From Chloroflexota bacterium (GTDB taxonomy: Bacteria; Chloroflexota; Limnocylindria; Limnocylindrales; CSP1-4): a stretch of 18,875 nt of DNA. The notes under the pieces are model-generated. The model did not search any database. It was not told the origin of the DNA and saw nothing but the letters and a program-made list of their open reading frames with translations. Of this stretch, positions 12,699 through 18,875 are shown in pieces. Each line of letters starts with the position of its first letter. Positions within the stretch are counted from its first letter, which is position 1. Where the stretch lies: assembly GCA_021786915.1 (NCBI GenBank), contig JAJYMP010000664.1, positions 1 to 18,875 of the forward strand, read 5' to 3'. The position numbers and the translations under genes were made by a program.

Positions 12699-13907
12699 TC
12701 AGGCGGGCAGCACCCCTGCAGGCTGCTCGATGGCGACCGCCGGCGCGCTGACGCGCAGCACCACCGCGAACGCCACGACGAGGAGCGCGAGCACGATCGC
12801 CCAGGCGCCCACGATCCCCGTGACGCTCACCACCACGCCCAGCAGCAGGGGCGCGGTGAAGATCGCCGAGCTTGACGCGAGGGTCAGGCGGGCGCTGGCG
12901 CGGACCGGCGCGGCGGGCGCGTGGGCGAGTGCGAGGCTGGCCGCGAACGGGTAGATGGGCGCCATGCCCAGACCGCAGAGCAGCAGCCCCAGCGCGGACA
13001 GCTCCGGGTGCGGCGCGAGCCACAGGACCACGGCGCCGAGCGCGGTCAGCACCGTGCCGGCGCGGACGACGAGCAGCGAGCGCCCCGGGCCGATGTGCAC
13101 GAACGAGGCGGCCAGTCGGCCGCCGATCATCCCGACGACGTAGATCGAGGCGAGGCCGGTGGCCGCGTTCGTCGAGATGCCGGTGCGGGCTGCGGCCACC
13201 TGCGAGCCCCAGACGACGTAGGAGAACTCGGCGCCGATGCACAGCGTGAGGAAGACCCACGACAGCCAGAACTCGCGCGACAGCGGGGGCTCGGGGGCAC
13301 CCTCGGCGACGGGCGCGTCGCGGGCCGGCGAGCCCGGGATCACGAACGCGAGCACGACGAGGACCGGCAGCGGCGCGAGCGTCCCGTACCACCAGCCGAT
13401 CGTCGCGGCGGCCGCGGACAGGACGAGCGGCCCGGCGAGCCCGCCAACCACGGAGGACAGGTTCGCGCGGGTCAGCAGCAGCCCCCCTCGGGGGCCCTGC
13501 CCGAGCGCGCTGTTGACGTGGACGAGCCACCCGCCCAGCGCCACGCCGAACACCAACCCGCCGACCATCGTGACCACGATGCTCACGGGCATCGCGAGCA
13601 GCAGGCCGGCCCCGGACATGAGCAGCAGCCAGGCGCGGATCGCCCGCTGGGCGCCGAAGCGCGTGTTGAGCTGACGTGCCGCCACCCCGCCCAGCCCCAG
13701 GCCCACCGCCATCAGCGAGTTCGGCATCGCGGCCAGCCAGGGCTCCACGTGGAGCGTGTCCCGGACGAATGGCGTGATGAACCCGACGGCGTAGACGAGG
13801 AAGCCCTCGGCAGCCATGACGACGTACGCGGTCCAGATCAGGCGGCGCACGTCCGGATGGCCTCCGCGAGCGGGTGGCTGGCCCGGAGCTGTGACGCCCT
13901 GGTCCAT
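12699..13907 (-). CDS. MFS transporter (substrate unknown)
   Basis: This 402-residue permease of the major facilitator superfamily has about 12 hydrophobic segments. From the ATG at 13907 it reads MDQGVTAPGQ, then a first helix RLIWTAYVVMAAEGFLVYAV, the helix 2-3 loop VAARQLNTRFGAQRAIRAWL, LAGPLVLSAAAATIGWWYGT in the first half and VVGMIGGRLAASFVHIGPGR in the second. A central charged linker (ARDAPVAEGAPEPPLSREFW) separates the halves. GACAAT lies 8 nt before the ATG, compatible with a leaderless start. It is divergent from another MFS gene and converges on gnd. The substrate cannot be inferred. Confidence 0.87.
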   Translation of the reverse strand: MDQGVTAPGQPPARGGHPDVRRLIWTAYVVMAAEGFLVYAVGFITPFVRDTLHVEPWLAAMPNSLMAVGLGLGGVAARQLNTRFGAQRAIRAWLLLMSGAGLLLAMPVSIVVTMVGGLVFGVALGGWLVHVNSALGQGPRGGLLLTRANLSSVVGGLAGPLVLSAAAATIGWWYGTLAPLPVLVVLAFVIPGSPARDAPVAEGAPEPPLSREFWLSWVFLTLCIGAEFSYVVWGSQVAAARTGISTNAATGLASIYVVGMIGGRLAASFVHIGPGRSLLVVRAGTVLTALGAVVLWLAPHPELSALGLLLCGLGMAPIYPFAASLALAHAPAAPVRASARLTLASSSAIFTAPLLLGVVVSVTGIVGAWAIVLALLVVAFAVVLRVSAPAVAIEQPAGVLPA

Positions 13908-13976
13908 GGACGGCCATTGTCGCCCGGCCGGAACGTACCGGTGCGGCGTGTCCCCGTATCCGGCATTGTGGTGGGC
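13908..13976. promoter_or_regulatory. Divergent promoter region of two MFS genes
   Basis: In 69 nt, leftward GACAAT (complement of ATTGTC, 13916-13921) stands 8 nt before one start and rightward CATTGT (13964-13969) stands 7 nt before the other GTG. Between them GGAACGTACC is a near-palindrome followed by CGGT. Regulation is unknown. Confidence 0.35.
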
Positions 13977-15200
13977 GTGCAGCACGACGACGCCACGGAC
14001 GAGTACGTGACCCTCCGCGCCCTCGCGCTGATGCTGGCGCGCGGGTCGGTCGGCGGGACGGTGGCGCCGTACGGGACGGTGATCCTGCTCGAGGCTGGGC
14101 TCGCCCCGGAGCTCCTGGGGCCGCTGGCGGCGCTCGGCGCCATCGCGACGCTGCTGGCCGCTCCCACGTGGGGTCGACTCGGCGACCGCCACGGGAGGCG
14201 GCGAATGCTCGCCTTCACGATGCTGGTGGCCGCACCGGTCGCCCTCGCCCATGCGACGGGCCGCGTTGCCGTCATCGCCGTGGCGTACGTGCTGTGGGCC
14301 GCGGTGGCGTCGGCGTTCATCCCGCTGACGGACTCGCTGGTCCTGGGCCGCCTCCGCGGCGACCGCGCGCAGTTCGCCCGGGCGAGGGTGGGCGCGTCGG
14401 GGATGTACATAGCTGTCGTCGTGATGCTCGGCGCACTCGTGTCGGGGACCGCCCTCGGGTGGGCCGCGCCGGGCATCGTGGGCTTCGTGCTCTGCCTCCT
14501 TGCCGCGGCGGCCGTCGTCGGTCGCCTGCGCGGCGAGCTCATCTCCGGGACCGGCGTGGCGGTCCGCGGCAGCACCGGGCTCATGACCGGGATCCTCGCC
14601 GGGGTGCGGCGCAATCGGTGGTTCCTCGTCGGGCTGTCACTCGTGTTCGCCGGCTCCAACGCCCCGACGATCTTCACCGGCCCGCGCGTCGCCGAGGTGG
14701 GCGGAACCGGATGGGAGGTGGGCCTCGCGATCGCCGCCGGCACCCTGGTCGAGCTGCCCGCGTTCTTCACGCTTCCGTGGCTGCTCCGGGCGATCGGCGG
14801 GCAGCGCATGTTCGTGACCGGCGGGGTGCTCCTGGGCGTGGCCGGCCTGACGTCCGCGCTGGCCCCGACGCCGGAGCTGCTCATCGCCGCGCGCCTGCTG
14901 TTCGGCGCCGGGTACGCCTGGGTGGTGCTGCCGTCGCTGGCGGCGATCTCGGCGGCCGCCCCAGCCGACGAGCACGCAGCGTCGGCGGCGCTCCACTTCG
15001 CGACGCAGGCAGGCGGCTCCCTGCTCGTCGCCTTGGCCGGCCTGCCGCTGGTCGCCGCCACCGGGTCGGTGTCGGCCGTGCTGGCAGCGGCCGCGATGGC
15101 TGCCCCGGTCGGCGCGGTCGTCGGGCTCCGCGCGTGGCCACGCGCGGCGTCCCCGGTTGAGCCCGCGCCCGCCCCGGCCGAGGCTCGCGCCTCGACATGA
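13977..15200 (+). CDS. MFS transporter coupled to cobQ
   Basis: This 407-residue MFS permease has the motif A loop WGRLGDRHGRRRM between helices 2 and 3, and IPLTDSLVLGRLRGDRAQFA in the middle loop, a pattern seen in drug and lactose-permease-like members. The second half shows IGGQRMFVTGGVLLGVAGLT. Three in-frame GTG codons (13968, 13971, 13977) are possible starts. I chose 13977 on the leaderless spacing to CATTGT. The last base pairs overlap the cobQ start as ATGA, so the two proteins are made together. A role in moving a corrinoid precursor is a reasonable guess from context, but nothing in the sequence proves it. Confidence 0.86.
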   Translation: MQHDDATDEYVTLRALALMLARGSVGGTVAPYGTVILLEAGLAPELLGPLAALGAIATLLAAPTWGRLGDRHGRRRMLAFTMLVAAPVALAHATGRVAVIAVAYVLWAAVASAFIPLTDSLVLGRLRGDRAQFARARVGASGMYIAVVVMLGALVSGTALGWAAPGIVGFVLCLLAAAAVVGRLRGELISGTGVAVRGSTGLMTGILAGVRRNRWFLVGLSLVFAGSNAPTIFTGPRVAEVGGTGWEVGLAIAAGTLVELPAFFTLPWLLRAIGGQRMFVTGGVLLGVAGLTSALAPTPELLIAARLLFGAGYAWVVLPSLAAISAAAPADEHAASAALHFATQAGGSLLVALAGLPLVAATGSVSAVLAAAAMAAPVGAVVGLRAWPRAASPVEPAPAPAEARAST

Positions 15201-16594
15201 CCGGCCAGCGCCCGGTCATGGTCATGGGCTGCACCAGCGACGCGGGCAAGAGCTTCCTCGTCGCGGCCCTGTGCCGGATCCACGCCAACCGCGGCGTCCG
15301 CGTGGCGCCGTTCAAGGCGCAGAACATGAGCAACAACGCCGCGGTCACGCCCGACGGGCTCGAGATCGGCCGGGCGCAGTACCTCCAGGCCCTCGCGGCC
15401 CGCGTCGCGCCCGAGGCCCGCCACAACCCGATCCTGCTCAAGCCCTCGGCCGACACGTTCAGCCAGGTCGTGGTCATGGGCCGCTACGACGCGGAGATGA
15501 CCGCGCTCCCCTGGCTGGGCCGGTCGGAGCTCCTGTGGCCCACCGTGCGCGAGGCGCTCCACTCGCTGGTCGCCGACCACGAGCTCGTCGTCATCGAGGG
15601 CGCCGGCAGCCCGGCAGAGGTCAACCTGCGCGCCTCGGACATCGTCAACATGCGCGTCGCGCTCGAGGCCGGAGCGGACGTGTACCTCGTCGCCGACATC
15701 GACCGCGGTGGCGCCTTCGCCCACCTCCTGGGAACCTGGCTGTGCCTCGCGCCGGACGAGCAGGCGCTGGTCCGCGGCTTCGTGCTCAACAAGTTCCGCG
15801 GCGACCCGGCGCTGCTGGGCAACGCGATGGACTGGCTCGAGGAGCGCACCGGCGTCCCCACCGTCGCCATCGTCCCGATGCTCCGCCATCACCTGCCCGA
15901 GGAGGACGCCTTCCACCACGCCGCGTCGCCGGTCGCGGGCGAGGTCAACATCGGGCTCGTGCTCTACCCGTACGCGTCGAACCTCGACGAGTTCGACCCG
16001 CTGCTCCACGAGCCCGGCGTGACGGTGGTGCCGATCCGCGAGCGAGCCCCGCTCGACGGGTTCGCGGCCGTCCTGCTGCCGGGGTCGAAGAACACGGCCG
16101 CGAGCCTGCGCTACTTGCGGGGCACCGGGCTCGACGCGGAGATCGCGCAGGCGTCGACTTCGGGCGTGCCCGTCGTCGGCGTCTGCGGCGGGCTCCAGCT
16201 GCTCGGTCGACGCGTCCTCGACCCGGCCGGGCTCGAGGGCGGCGACATGGAGGGCCTCGGGCTGCTGGACCTCGAGACCACGCTCGAGCCGGCGAAGACG
16301 ACGCGCGTCGCCGAGGTGGCCTGGGCGGGCGGGCTGCTCAGCGGATACGAGATCCACCACGGCCGGACCGTGGCCGGGCTGGCGGCTCGCGAGCACCTCC
16401 CCGACGGCCTGGGCTGGGAGCAGGGGGCCGTCCGCGGCGTGTACGTCCACGGGCTGTTCGAGAATTCCGCCTACCGCCAGGCGTTCCTGGCCGGGCTGGG
16501 CTGGCGGGGGCAGGTCCGCGACTGGCGGGCGCACCTCGACGCTGAGCTGGACCGCGTCGCGCGGGAGGTCGAGGCGGCCTGGCCGCAGGGCTGA
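15197..16594 (+). CDS. cobQ: Cobyric acid synthase (glutamine-hydrolysing)
   Basis: CobQ amidates four carboxylates of adenosylcobyrinic acid a,c-diamide using glutamine and ATP, late in cobalamin synthesis. The 465-residue protein has the N-terminal P-loop VMGCTSDAGKSFLVAALCR (9-27), APFKAQNMSNNAAVTPDG, VVIEGAGSPAEVNLRASDIV, VADIDRGGAFAHL, then a C-terminal class-I glutamine amidotransferase domain with LLPGSKNT, the nucleophile Cys330 in VVGVCGGLQLLG, and the catalytic histidine in VYVHGLFEN (His418). The order and length fit the family. The start overlaps the MFS gene by 4 nt. No other cobalamin gene is in the window, so this may serve salvage or join a pathway encoded elsewhere. Confidence 0.96.
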   Translation: MTGQRPVMVMGCTSDAGKSFLVAALCRIHANRGVRVAPFKAQNMSNNAAVTPDGLEIGRAQYLQALAARVAPEARHNPILLKPSADTFSQVVVMGRYDAEMTALPWLGRSELLWPTVREALHSLVADHELVVIEGAGSPAEVNLRASDIVNMRVALEAGADVYLVADIDRGGAFAHLLGTWLCLAPDEQALVRGFVLNKFRGDPALLGNAMDWLEERTGVPTVAIVPMLRHHLPEEDAFHHAASPVAGEVNIGLVLYPYASNLDEFDPLLHEPGVTVVPIRERAPLDGFAAVLLPGSKNTAASLRYLRGTGLDAEIAQASTSGVPVVGVCGGLQLLGRRVLDPAGLEGGDMEGLGLLDLETTLEPAKTTRVAEVAWAGGLLSGYEIHHGRTVAGLAAREHLPDGLGWEQGAVRGVYVHGLFENSAYRQAFLAGLGWRGQVRDWRAHLDAELDRVAREVEAAWPQG

Positions 16595-16606
16595 GCGGAC
16601 GGCGGC

Positions 16607-16659
16607 GCCTGCCGGGGCGGCGGGCCCCGGGCAGGCGGCGGGGACGGCCCGAGCGGGCC
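16607..16659 (+). terminator. Candidate terminator hairpins after cobQ
   Basis: GCCTGCCGGGG (16607-16617) pairs with CCCCGGGCAGGC (16625-16636) with one bulged G and a 7-nt loop, 12 nt past the stop. A second stem GGCCC-GAGC-GGGCC (16646-16659) is followed by a short TTCCC. U tracts are absent, as is common in very GC-rich genomes. Confidence 0.45.
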
Positions 16660-16884
16660 TTCCCGAGCCGCCCCGCCCGGTGTCCCGTTCCTGAGGTCGC
16701 CCGCTGGTCGCCGCCCGGGACCCCCGCCGCGCGCCGGCGGCCGAGTCGCGCTGGGGTCGCCGCGCGCCGTGGCGTGCGCGGGCGCCGGCCAGAACCGGGG
16801 GTCCGCGGCGCGGCCCGTGCGCGCGGGGGGCGCTCCTGACCCTGACGCGACTCAAGCAGCAAGGGATCAGCCGGATCGGGACGC

Positions 16885-16890
16885 TAGACT
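16885..16890 (+). promoter_or_regulatory. -10 element TAGACT of the VOC gene (leaderless)
   Basis: TAGACT lies 8 nt before the ATG, so transcription would begin at or beside the start codon. No ribosome site is visible upstream. Confidence 0.5.
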
Positions 16891-16898
16891 GCCGATTC

Positions 16899-17270
16899 AT
16901 GAGCATCACGAAGGTCCAGCTCTTCTCCATCCCAGTCAGCGACCAGGATCGGGCCCGGGAGTTCTACGTCGGCGCGCTGGGCATGGAGCTCGTCCGCGAG
17001 ATGCCCATGGGCCCCGGCATGCGCTGGGTGCAGGTGCGCCCGAGCGGCGCCGAGACCTCGATCACGCTCGTGACGTGGTTCCCGTCGATGCCGGCGGGCT
17101 CGCTGACCGGCCTTGTGCTCGAGACCGACGACCTCGACGGCGACCTCGAGCACCTGCGCGGTCTCGGCATCGAGCCGGACGAGCCCATCCGCGAGCAGCA
17201 GTGGGGCCGGTCCGTGACGATCCGCGACCCCGACGGCAACAGAATCGTGCTCCAGGCGACCACGGTCTGA
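16899..17270 (+). CDS. VOC-superfamily (glyoxalase/bleomycin-resistance-fold) protein
   Basis: This 123-residue protein has the paired beta-alpha-beta-beta-beta fold of the vicinal-oxygen-chelate superfamily: VQLFSIPVSDQDRAREFYVG (6-25) with ALGMELV, then the second half LTGLVLETDDLDGDLEHLRG and VTIRDPDGNRIVLQAT. The places that hold the metal ligands in classical members read Gln7, Glu75 and Gln119, so the usual histidine of the first strand is missing. A metal-free or differently liganded function is likely. It could be a small antibiotic-binding or isomerase-like protein; the substrate is unknown. It shares its strand with the LLM gene 107 nt later. Confidence 0.85.
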   Translation: MSITKVQLFSIPVSDQDRAREFYVGALGMELVREMPMGPGMRWVQVRPSGAETSITLVTWFPSMPAGSLTGLVLETDDLDGDLEHLRGLGIEPDEPIREQQWGRSVTIRDPDGNRIVLQATTV

Positions 17271-17326
17271 CCGCGCCCGAGACGCGGCGGAGCACAGACC
17301 AGCCCGAAGCGGCCGTCGGGCGCTCG

Positions 17327-17362
17327 GAGTTACCCCTCCGCACCGAGTTACCCCTCCGCACC
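17327..17362 (+). repeat. Perfect 18-bp tandem duplication ahead of the second LLM gene
   Basis: GAGTTACCCCTCCGCACC occurs at 17327-17344 and again, unchanged, at 17345-17362. Each copy contains CCCCTCC, which matches the anti-Shine-Dalgarno sequence of 16S rRNA, and the first also makes a stem CGGAG-TTACCC-CTCCG (17325-17340). The duplication ends 15 nt before the start codon, close to the ribosome site GAGGA (17366-17370). Confidence 0.9.
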
Positions 17363-17377
17363 AATGAGGATGCAGCC

Positions 17378-18328
17378 ATGAACGACCTCAAGCTCGGCAT
17401 CCTGCTCTGGAACCAGGCCACCGACTGGCCGTCCTACCTCGACGCCGTGCGGCGCATCGACGCCCTCGGCTACGACCACCTCTGGGCGTGGGACCACCTG
17501 TACGCGATCTTCGGGGACCCGTACCAGCCCATCTTCGAGGGCTGGGCCTCGCTGTCGGCGTCGGCGATGGCCACCGAGCACATCCGCCTGGGCCTCCTCG
17601 TCGGGGCCAACACCTTCCGCAACCCGGGCCTCGTGGCGAAGCTCGCGACCACGCTCGACCACATCTCGGGCGGCCGGGCGATCCTGGGCATGGGGGGCGC
17701 GTGGATGCAGCCGGAGCACCAGGCGTACGGCATCGACTTCGGCTCCGGGTTCGGGCAGCGGCTCGACTGGCTCGAGGAGTCCGCGTCGGCCGTCCAGTCG
17801 ATGCTGGCGGGCCAGGTCGTGACCTCCGCGCCGGGCGGGCGCTACGCGTTCGACGAGGCGCGGGTCGCGCCGCTCCCGGTCCAGCAGCACCTGCCGATCA
17901 TGATCGGCGGCTCGGGCGAGAGGAAGACGCTGCGGACCGTCGCCCGCCACGCCGACATGTGGAACGCGATGGGGGAGCCCGACGTGCTGGCGCACAAGAT
18001 CGAGGTGCTGCGCGCCCACTGCGAGGACGCCGGTCGCGACATAGCCGAGATCGAGTTCACCCTGGGCGTGAAGCTCACGATCCGTGACAGCGAGGCTGAG
18101 GCGGACCGCGTCTGGCGCGCCGCGATGGCCCACAACAGGACGCCGATGGCGGACGTCGAGGACGACGTGACGTTCCTCAACGGAACGCCGGAGCAGGTGG
18201 CGGAGCGCATCGCGCCGTTCGTCGAGCTGGGATTCCGCACGATCATCAGCGAGCAGCCGGCGCCGTACGACACCGAGACGCTCGAGCGGTTCATCGGCGA
18301 GGTGAAGCCGCTCCTCGAGCGCGGCTGA
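17378..18328 (+). CDS. LLM-class F420-dependent oxidoreductase (Rv1855c-like)
   Basis: This 316-residue luciferase-like TIM-barrel protein starts at the ATG at 17378 with GAGGA 7 nt ahead. Visible are LKLGILLWNQ (4-13), RIDALGYDHLWAWDHLYAIF (26-45), the family block NTFRNPGLVAKLATTLDHIS (78-97), LGMGGAWMQPEHQAYGI, and LPIMIGGSGERKTLRTVARH in the second half. The C-terminal part LNGTPEQVAERIAPFVELGF is typical of F420-using members. The substrate is unknown. It resembles the first LLM gene of the window in the FRNP and SGGR regions. Upstream reading to 16769 runs across the VOC gene in another frame and is not real. It is convergent with the Ddn-like gene. Confidence 0.93.
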   Translation: MNDLKLGILLWNQATDWPSYLDAVRRIDALGYDHLWAWDHLYAIFGDPYQPIFEGWASLSASAMATEHIRLGLLVGANTFRNPGLVAKLATTLDHISGGRAILGMGGAWMQPEHQAYGIDFGSGFGQRLDWLEESASAVQSMLAGQVVTSAPGGRYAFDEARVAPLPVQQHLPIMIGGSGERKTLRTVARHADMWNAMGEPDVLAHKIEVLRAHCEDAGRDIAEIEFTLGVKLTIRDSEAEADRVWRAAMAHNRTPMADVEDDVTFLNGTPEQVAERIAPFVELGFRTIISEQPAPYDTETLERFIGEVKPLLERG

Positions 18329-18380
18329 GGATCGACGGGCCGACGGGCCCTGCCGAGGCGCGCTAGTCGATCCGCTCGAG
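18313..18380. terminator. Bidirectional terminator-like inverted repeat between convergent genes
   Basis: GGATCGAC (18329-18336) and GTCGATCC (18366-18373) are perfect inverted repeats. Allowing an extra stretch in the left arm, the pairing extends through CCTCGAGCG on the left and CGCTCGAGG on the right, covering both gene ends. The loop holds a GGGCC...GGGCCC element. Confidence 0.45.
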
Positions 18381-18800
18381 GATGACCGACGGGATCACGC
18401 GCGTCGTCTTGCGCTCGTACTCGGCGAACCCCGGGTGCTGGGCGACGTGCTGCGCCCAGAGGCGGTCACGCTCCGCGCCCTCCGCCACCGCGGCGCGGGC
18501 GGTGAACGTCTCGCCCTCGGCCTCGACCATCACGACCGGGTTCGCGAGGACGTTGGCGAACCAGGCGGGGTTCGACGGCGCGCCGCCCTTCGAGGCCATG
18601 ACGACGAGGCGATCCCCGTCGCGGCTGTACACCAGCGGCGCGATCCGCGGCTCGCCGCTCCTCGCGCCCACGGTGTGCAGCAGCAGCACGGGTCGGTCCT
18701 TGAACGGCCCGAAGGTGATCCGGCCACCGTGTGCGCGGTGGTCCTCGATCAGGGCGCGGGTGAAGGCGGCGCGGTCGGCTCGGGGATCGGAGGACTTCAT
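18363..18800 (-). CDS. Nitroreductase/deazaflavin-dependent oxidoreductase (Ddn-like, F420 split-barrel)
   Basis: This 145-residue protein has the split-barrel fold of the F420-dependent Ddn group. The block VLLLHTVGARSGEPRIAPLV (38-57) is the family's TxGxxSGxxR element. YSRDGDRLVVMASKGGAPSN (58-77) and PAWFANVLANP (78-88) follow, and the C-terminus is RVIPSVILERI. Members reduce quinones, nitro compounds or unsaturated carbonyl compounds with F420H2; mycobacterial Ddn activates nitroimidazole drugs. The length fits the family. The start ATG at 18800 has TAGGAT 6 nt upstream, again indicating a leaderless transcript. It is the third F420-type enzyme of the window. Confidence 0.92.
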   Translation of the reverse strand: MKSSDPRADRAAFTRALIEDHRAHGGRITFGPFKDRPVLLLHTVGARSGEPRIAPLVYSRDGDRLVVMASKGGAPSNPAWFANVLANPVVMVEAEGETFTARAAVAEGAERDRLWAQHVAQHPGFAEYERKTTRVIPSVILERID

Positions 18801-18806
18801 GGCGGG

Positions 18807-18832
18807 ATCCTAGCCGCGATCGCCGGATCCGG
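18807..18832 (-). promoter_or_regulatory. Leaderless promoter of the Ddn-like gene with adjacent palindrome
   Basis: Read leftward, TAGGAT (18812-18807) stands 6 nt before the ATG. The 10-bp palindrome CCGGATCCGG (18823-18832) lies just upstream, in the spacer or -35 region. No clear -35 hexamer is seen. Confidence 0.4.
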
Positions 18833-18875
18833 CCCGTGCGCAGGACCCTCGTTGCGCTCCGAGCGCGCAGGCCCA

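Larger units (their letters stand above)
16595..16898. other. 304-nt GC-rich gap after cobQ
   Basis: There is no gene that I can support. The left side holds two strong hairpins (listed). The rest is GC-rich, and the right end carries the leaderless promoter of the VOC gene. Confidence 0.6.

Noticed and set aside
16595..16884. Possible cobalamin riboswitch near cobQ
   Set aside because: The GC-rich hairpins here lie downstream of cobQ and I see no B12-box-like sequence; they look like terminators. None was found upstream of the MFS gene either.
13838..16930. Very long minus-strand open frame (1030 codons)
   Set aside because: It is the shadow of the MFS and cobQ genes on the plus strand in GC-rich DNA; its translation is Arg/Ala/Gly-rich with no domain.
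16769..17377. N-terminal extension of the second LLM gene
   Set aside because: It would overlap the whole VOC gene in another frame; ATG 17378 has a good ribosome site and starts the fold.
1..18875. CRISPR array, IS element or prophage
   Set aside because: No spaced regular repeats, transposase, integrase or phage genes were seen; the repeats found are two- or three-copy local duplications.

Overview
The window is very GC-rich and densely packed, with many GTG starts and 1-4 nt gene overlaps. It carries two luciferase-like (LLM) oxidoreductases and one Ddn-like oxidoreductase, families that normally use the deazaflavin cofactor F420. Several genes have a -10-like hexamer only 6-8 nt before the start codon, which suggests leaderless transcripts. 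Together this points to a chromosome from Actinomycetota or a high-GC Chloroflexota lineage. I cannot settle which, and I see no phage, IS, CRISPR, rRNA or tRNA signature.

Left part (1-3500): a partial PAS-domain protein runs off the left edge and is divergent from an LLM oxidoreductase. The LLM gene converges on, and slightly overlaps, arsR. From arsR an arsenic operon diverges rightward: a small ORF with Cys-Cys pairs, then arsM (arsenite methyltransferase), then arsN2 (GNAT acetyltransferase), all overlapping by 1-4 nt. Two ATTGA-N6-TCAAT-type inverted repeats flank a TTGACA/CAGGAT promoter between arsR and the operon. There is no arsenite pump and no arsenate reductase in the window, so this cassette modifies arsenic rather than exporting it.

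Middle part (3600-9100): a class-2 polyphosphate kinase (PPK2) converges with an MFS transporter. Behind the transporter lies the decayed C-terminal remnant of a MacB/FtsX-type ABC permease, with two single-base frameshifts, an internal loss and a missing N-terminus. Next comes a two-gene unit: an alpha/beta hydrolase overlapping (GTGA) a 430-residue fusion of a peptidase-S51/glutamine-amidotransferase-like domain to what looks like the C-terminal half of cysteinyl-tRNA synthetase. A single-domain rhodanese follows.

Right part (9100-18875): a MarR regulator is divergent from an ABC-2 drug-type exporter (ATPase plus permease), with an inverted repeat in their shared promoter region. Then come a short-type 6-phosphogluconate dehydrogenase, two divergent MFS transporters (the second translationally coupled to cobyric acid synthase, cobQ), a VOC-fold protein, a second LLM oxidoreductase preceded by a perfect 18-bp tandem repeat containing anti-Shine-Dalgarno-like CCCCTCC, and a convergent Ddn-like F420 oxidoreductase.

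The points most worth pursuing are the S51-CysRS fusion, the Cys-pair small protein and double operator of the ars operon, the leaderless-promoter pattern, the MFS-cobQ coupling and the repeat leader of the second LLM gene.
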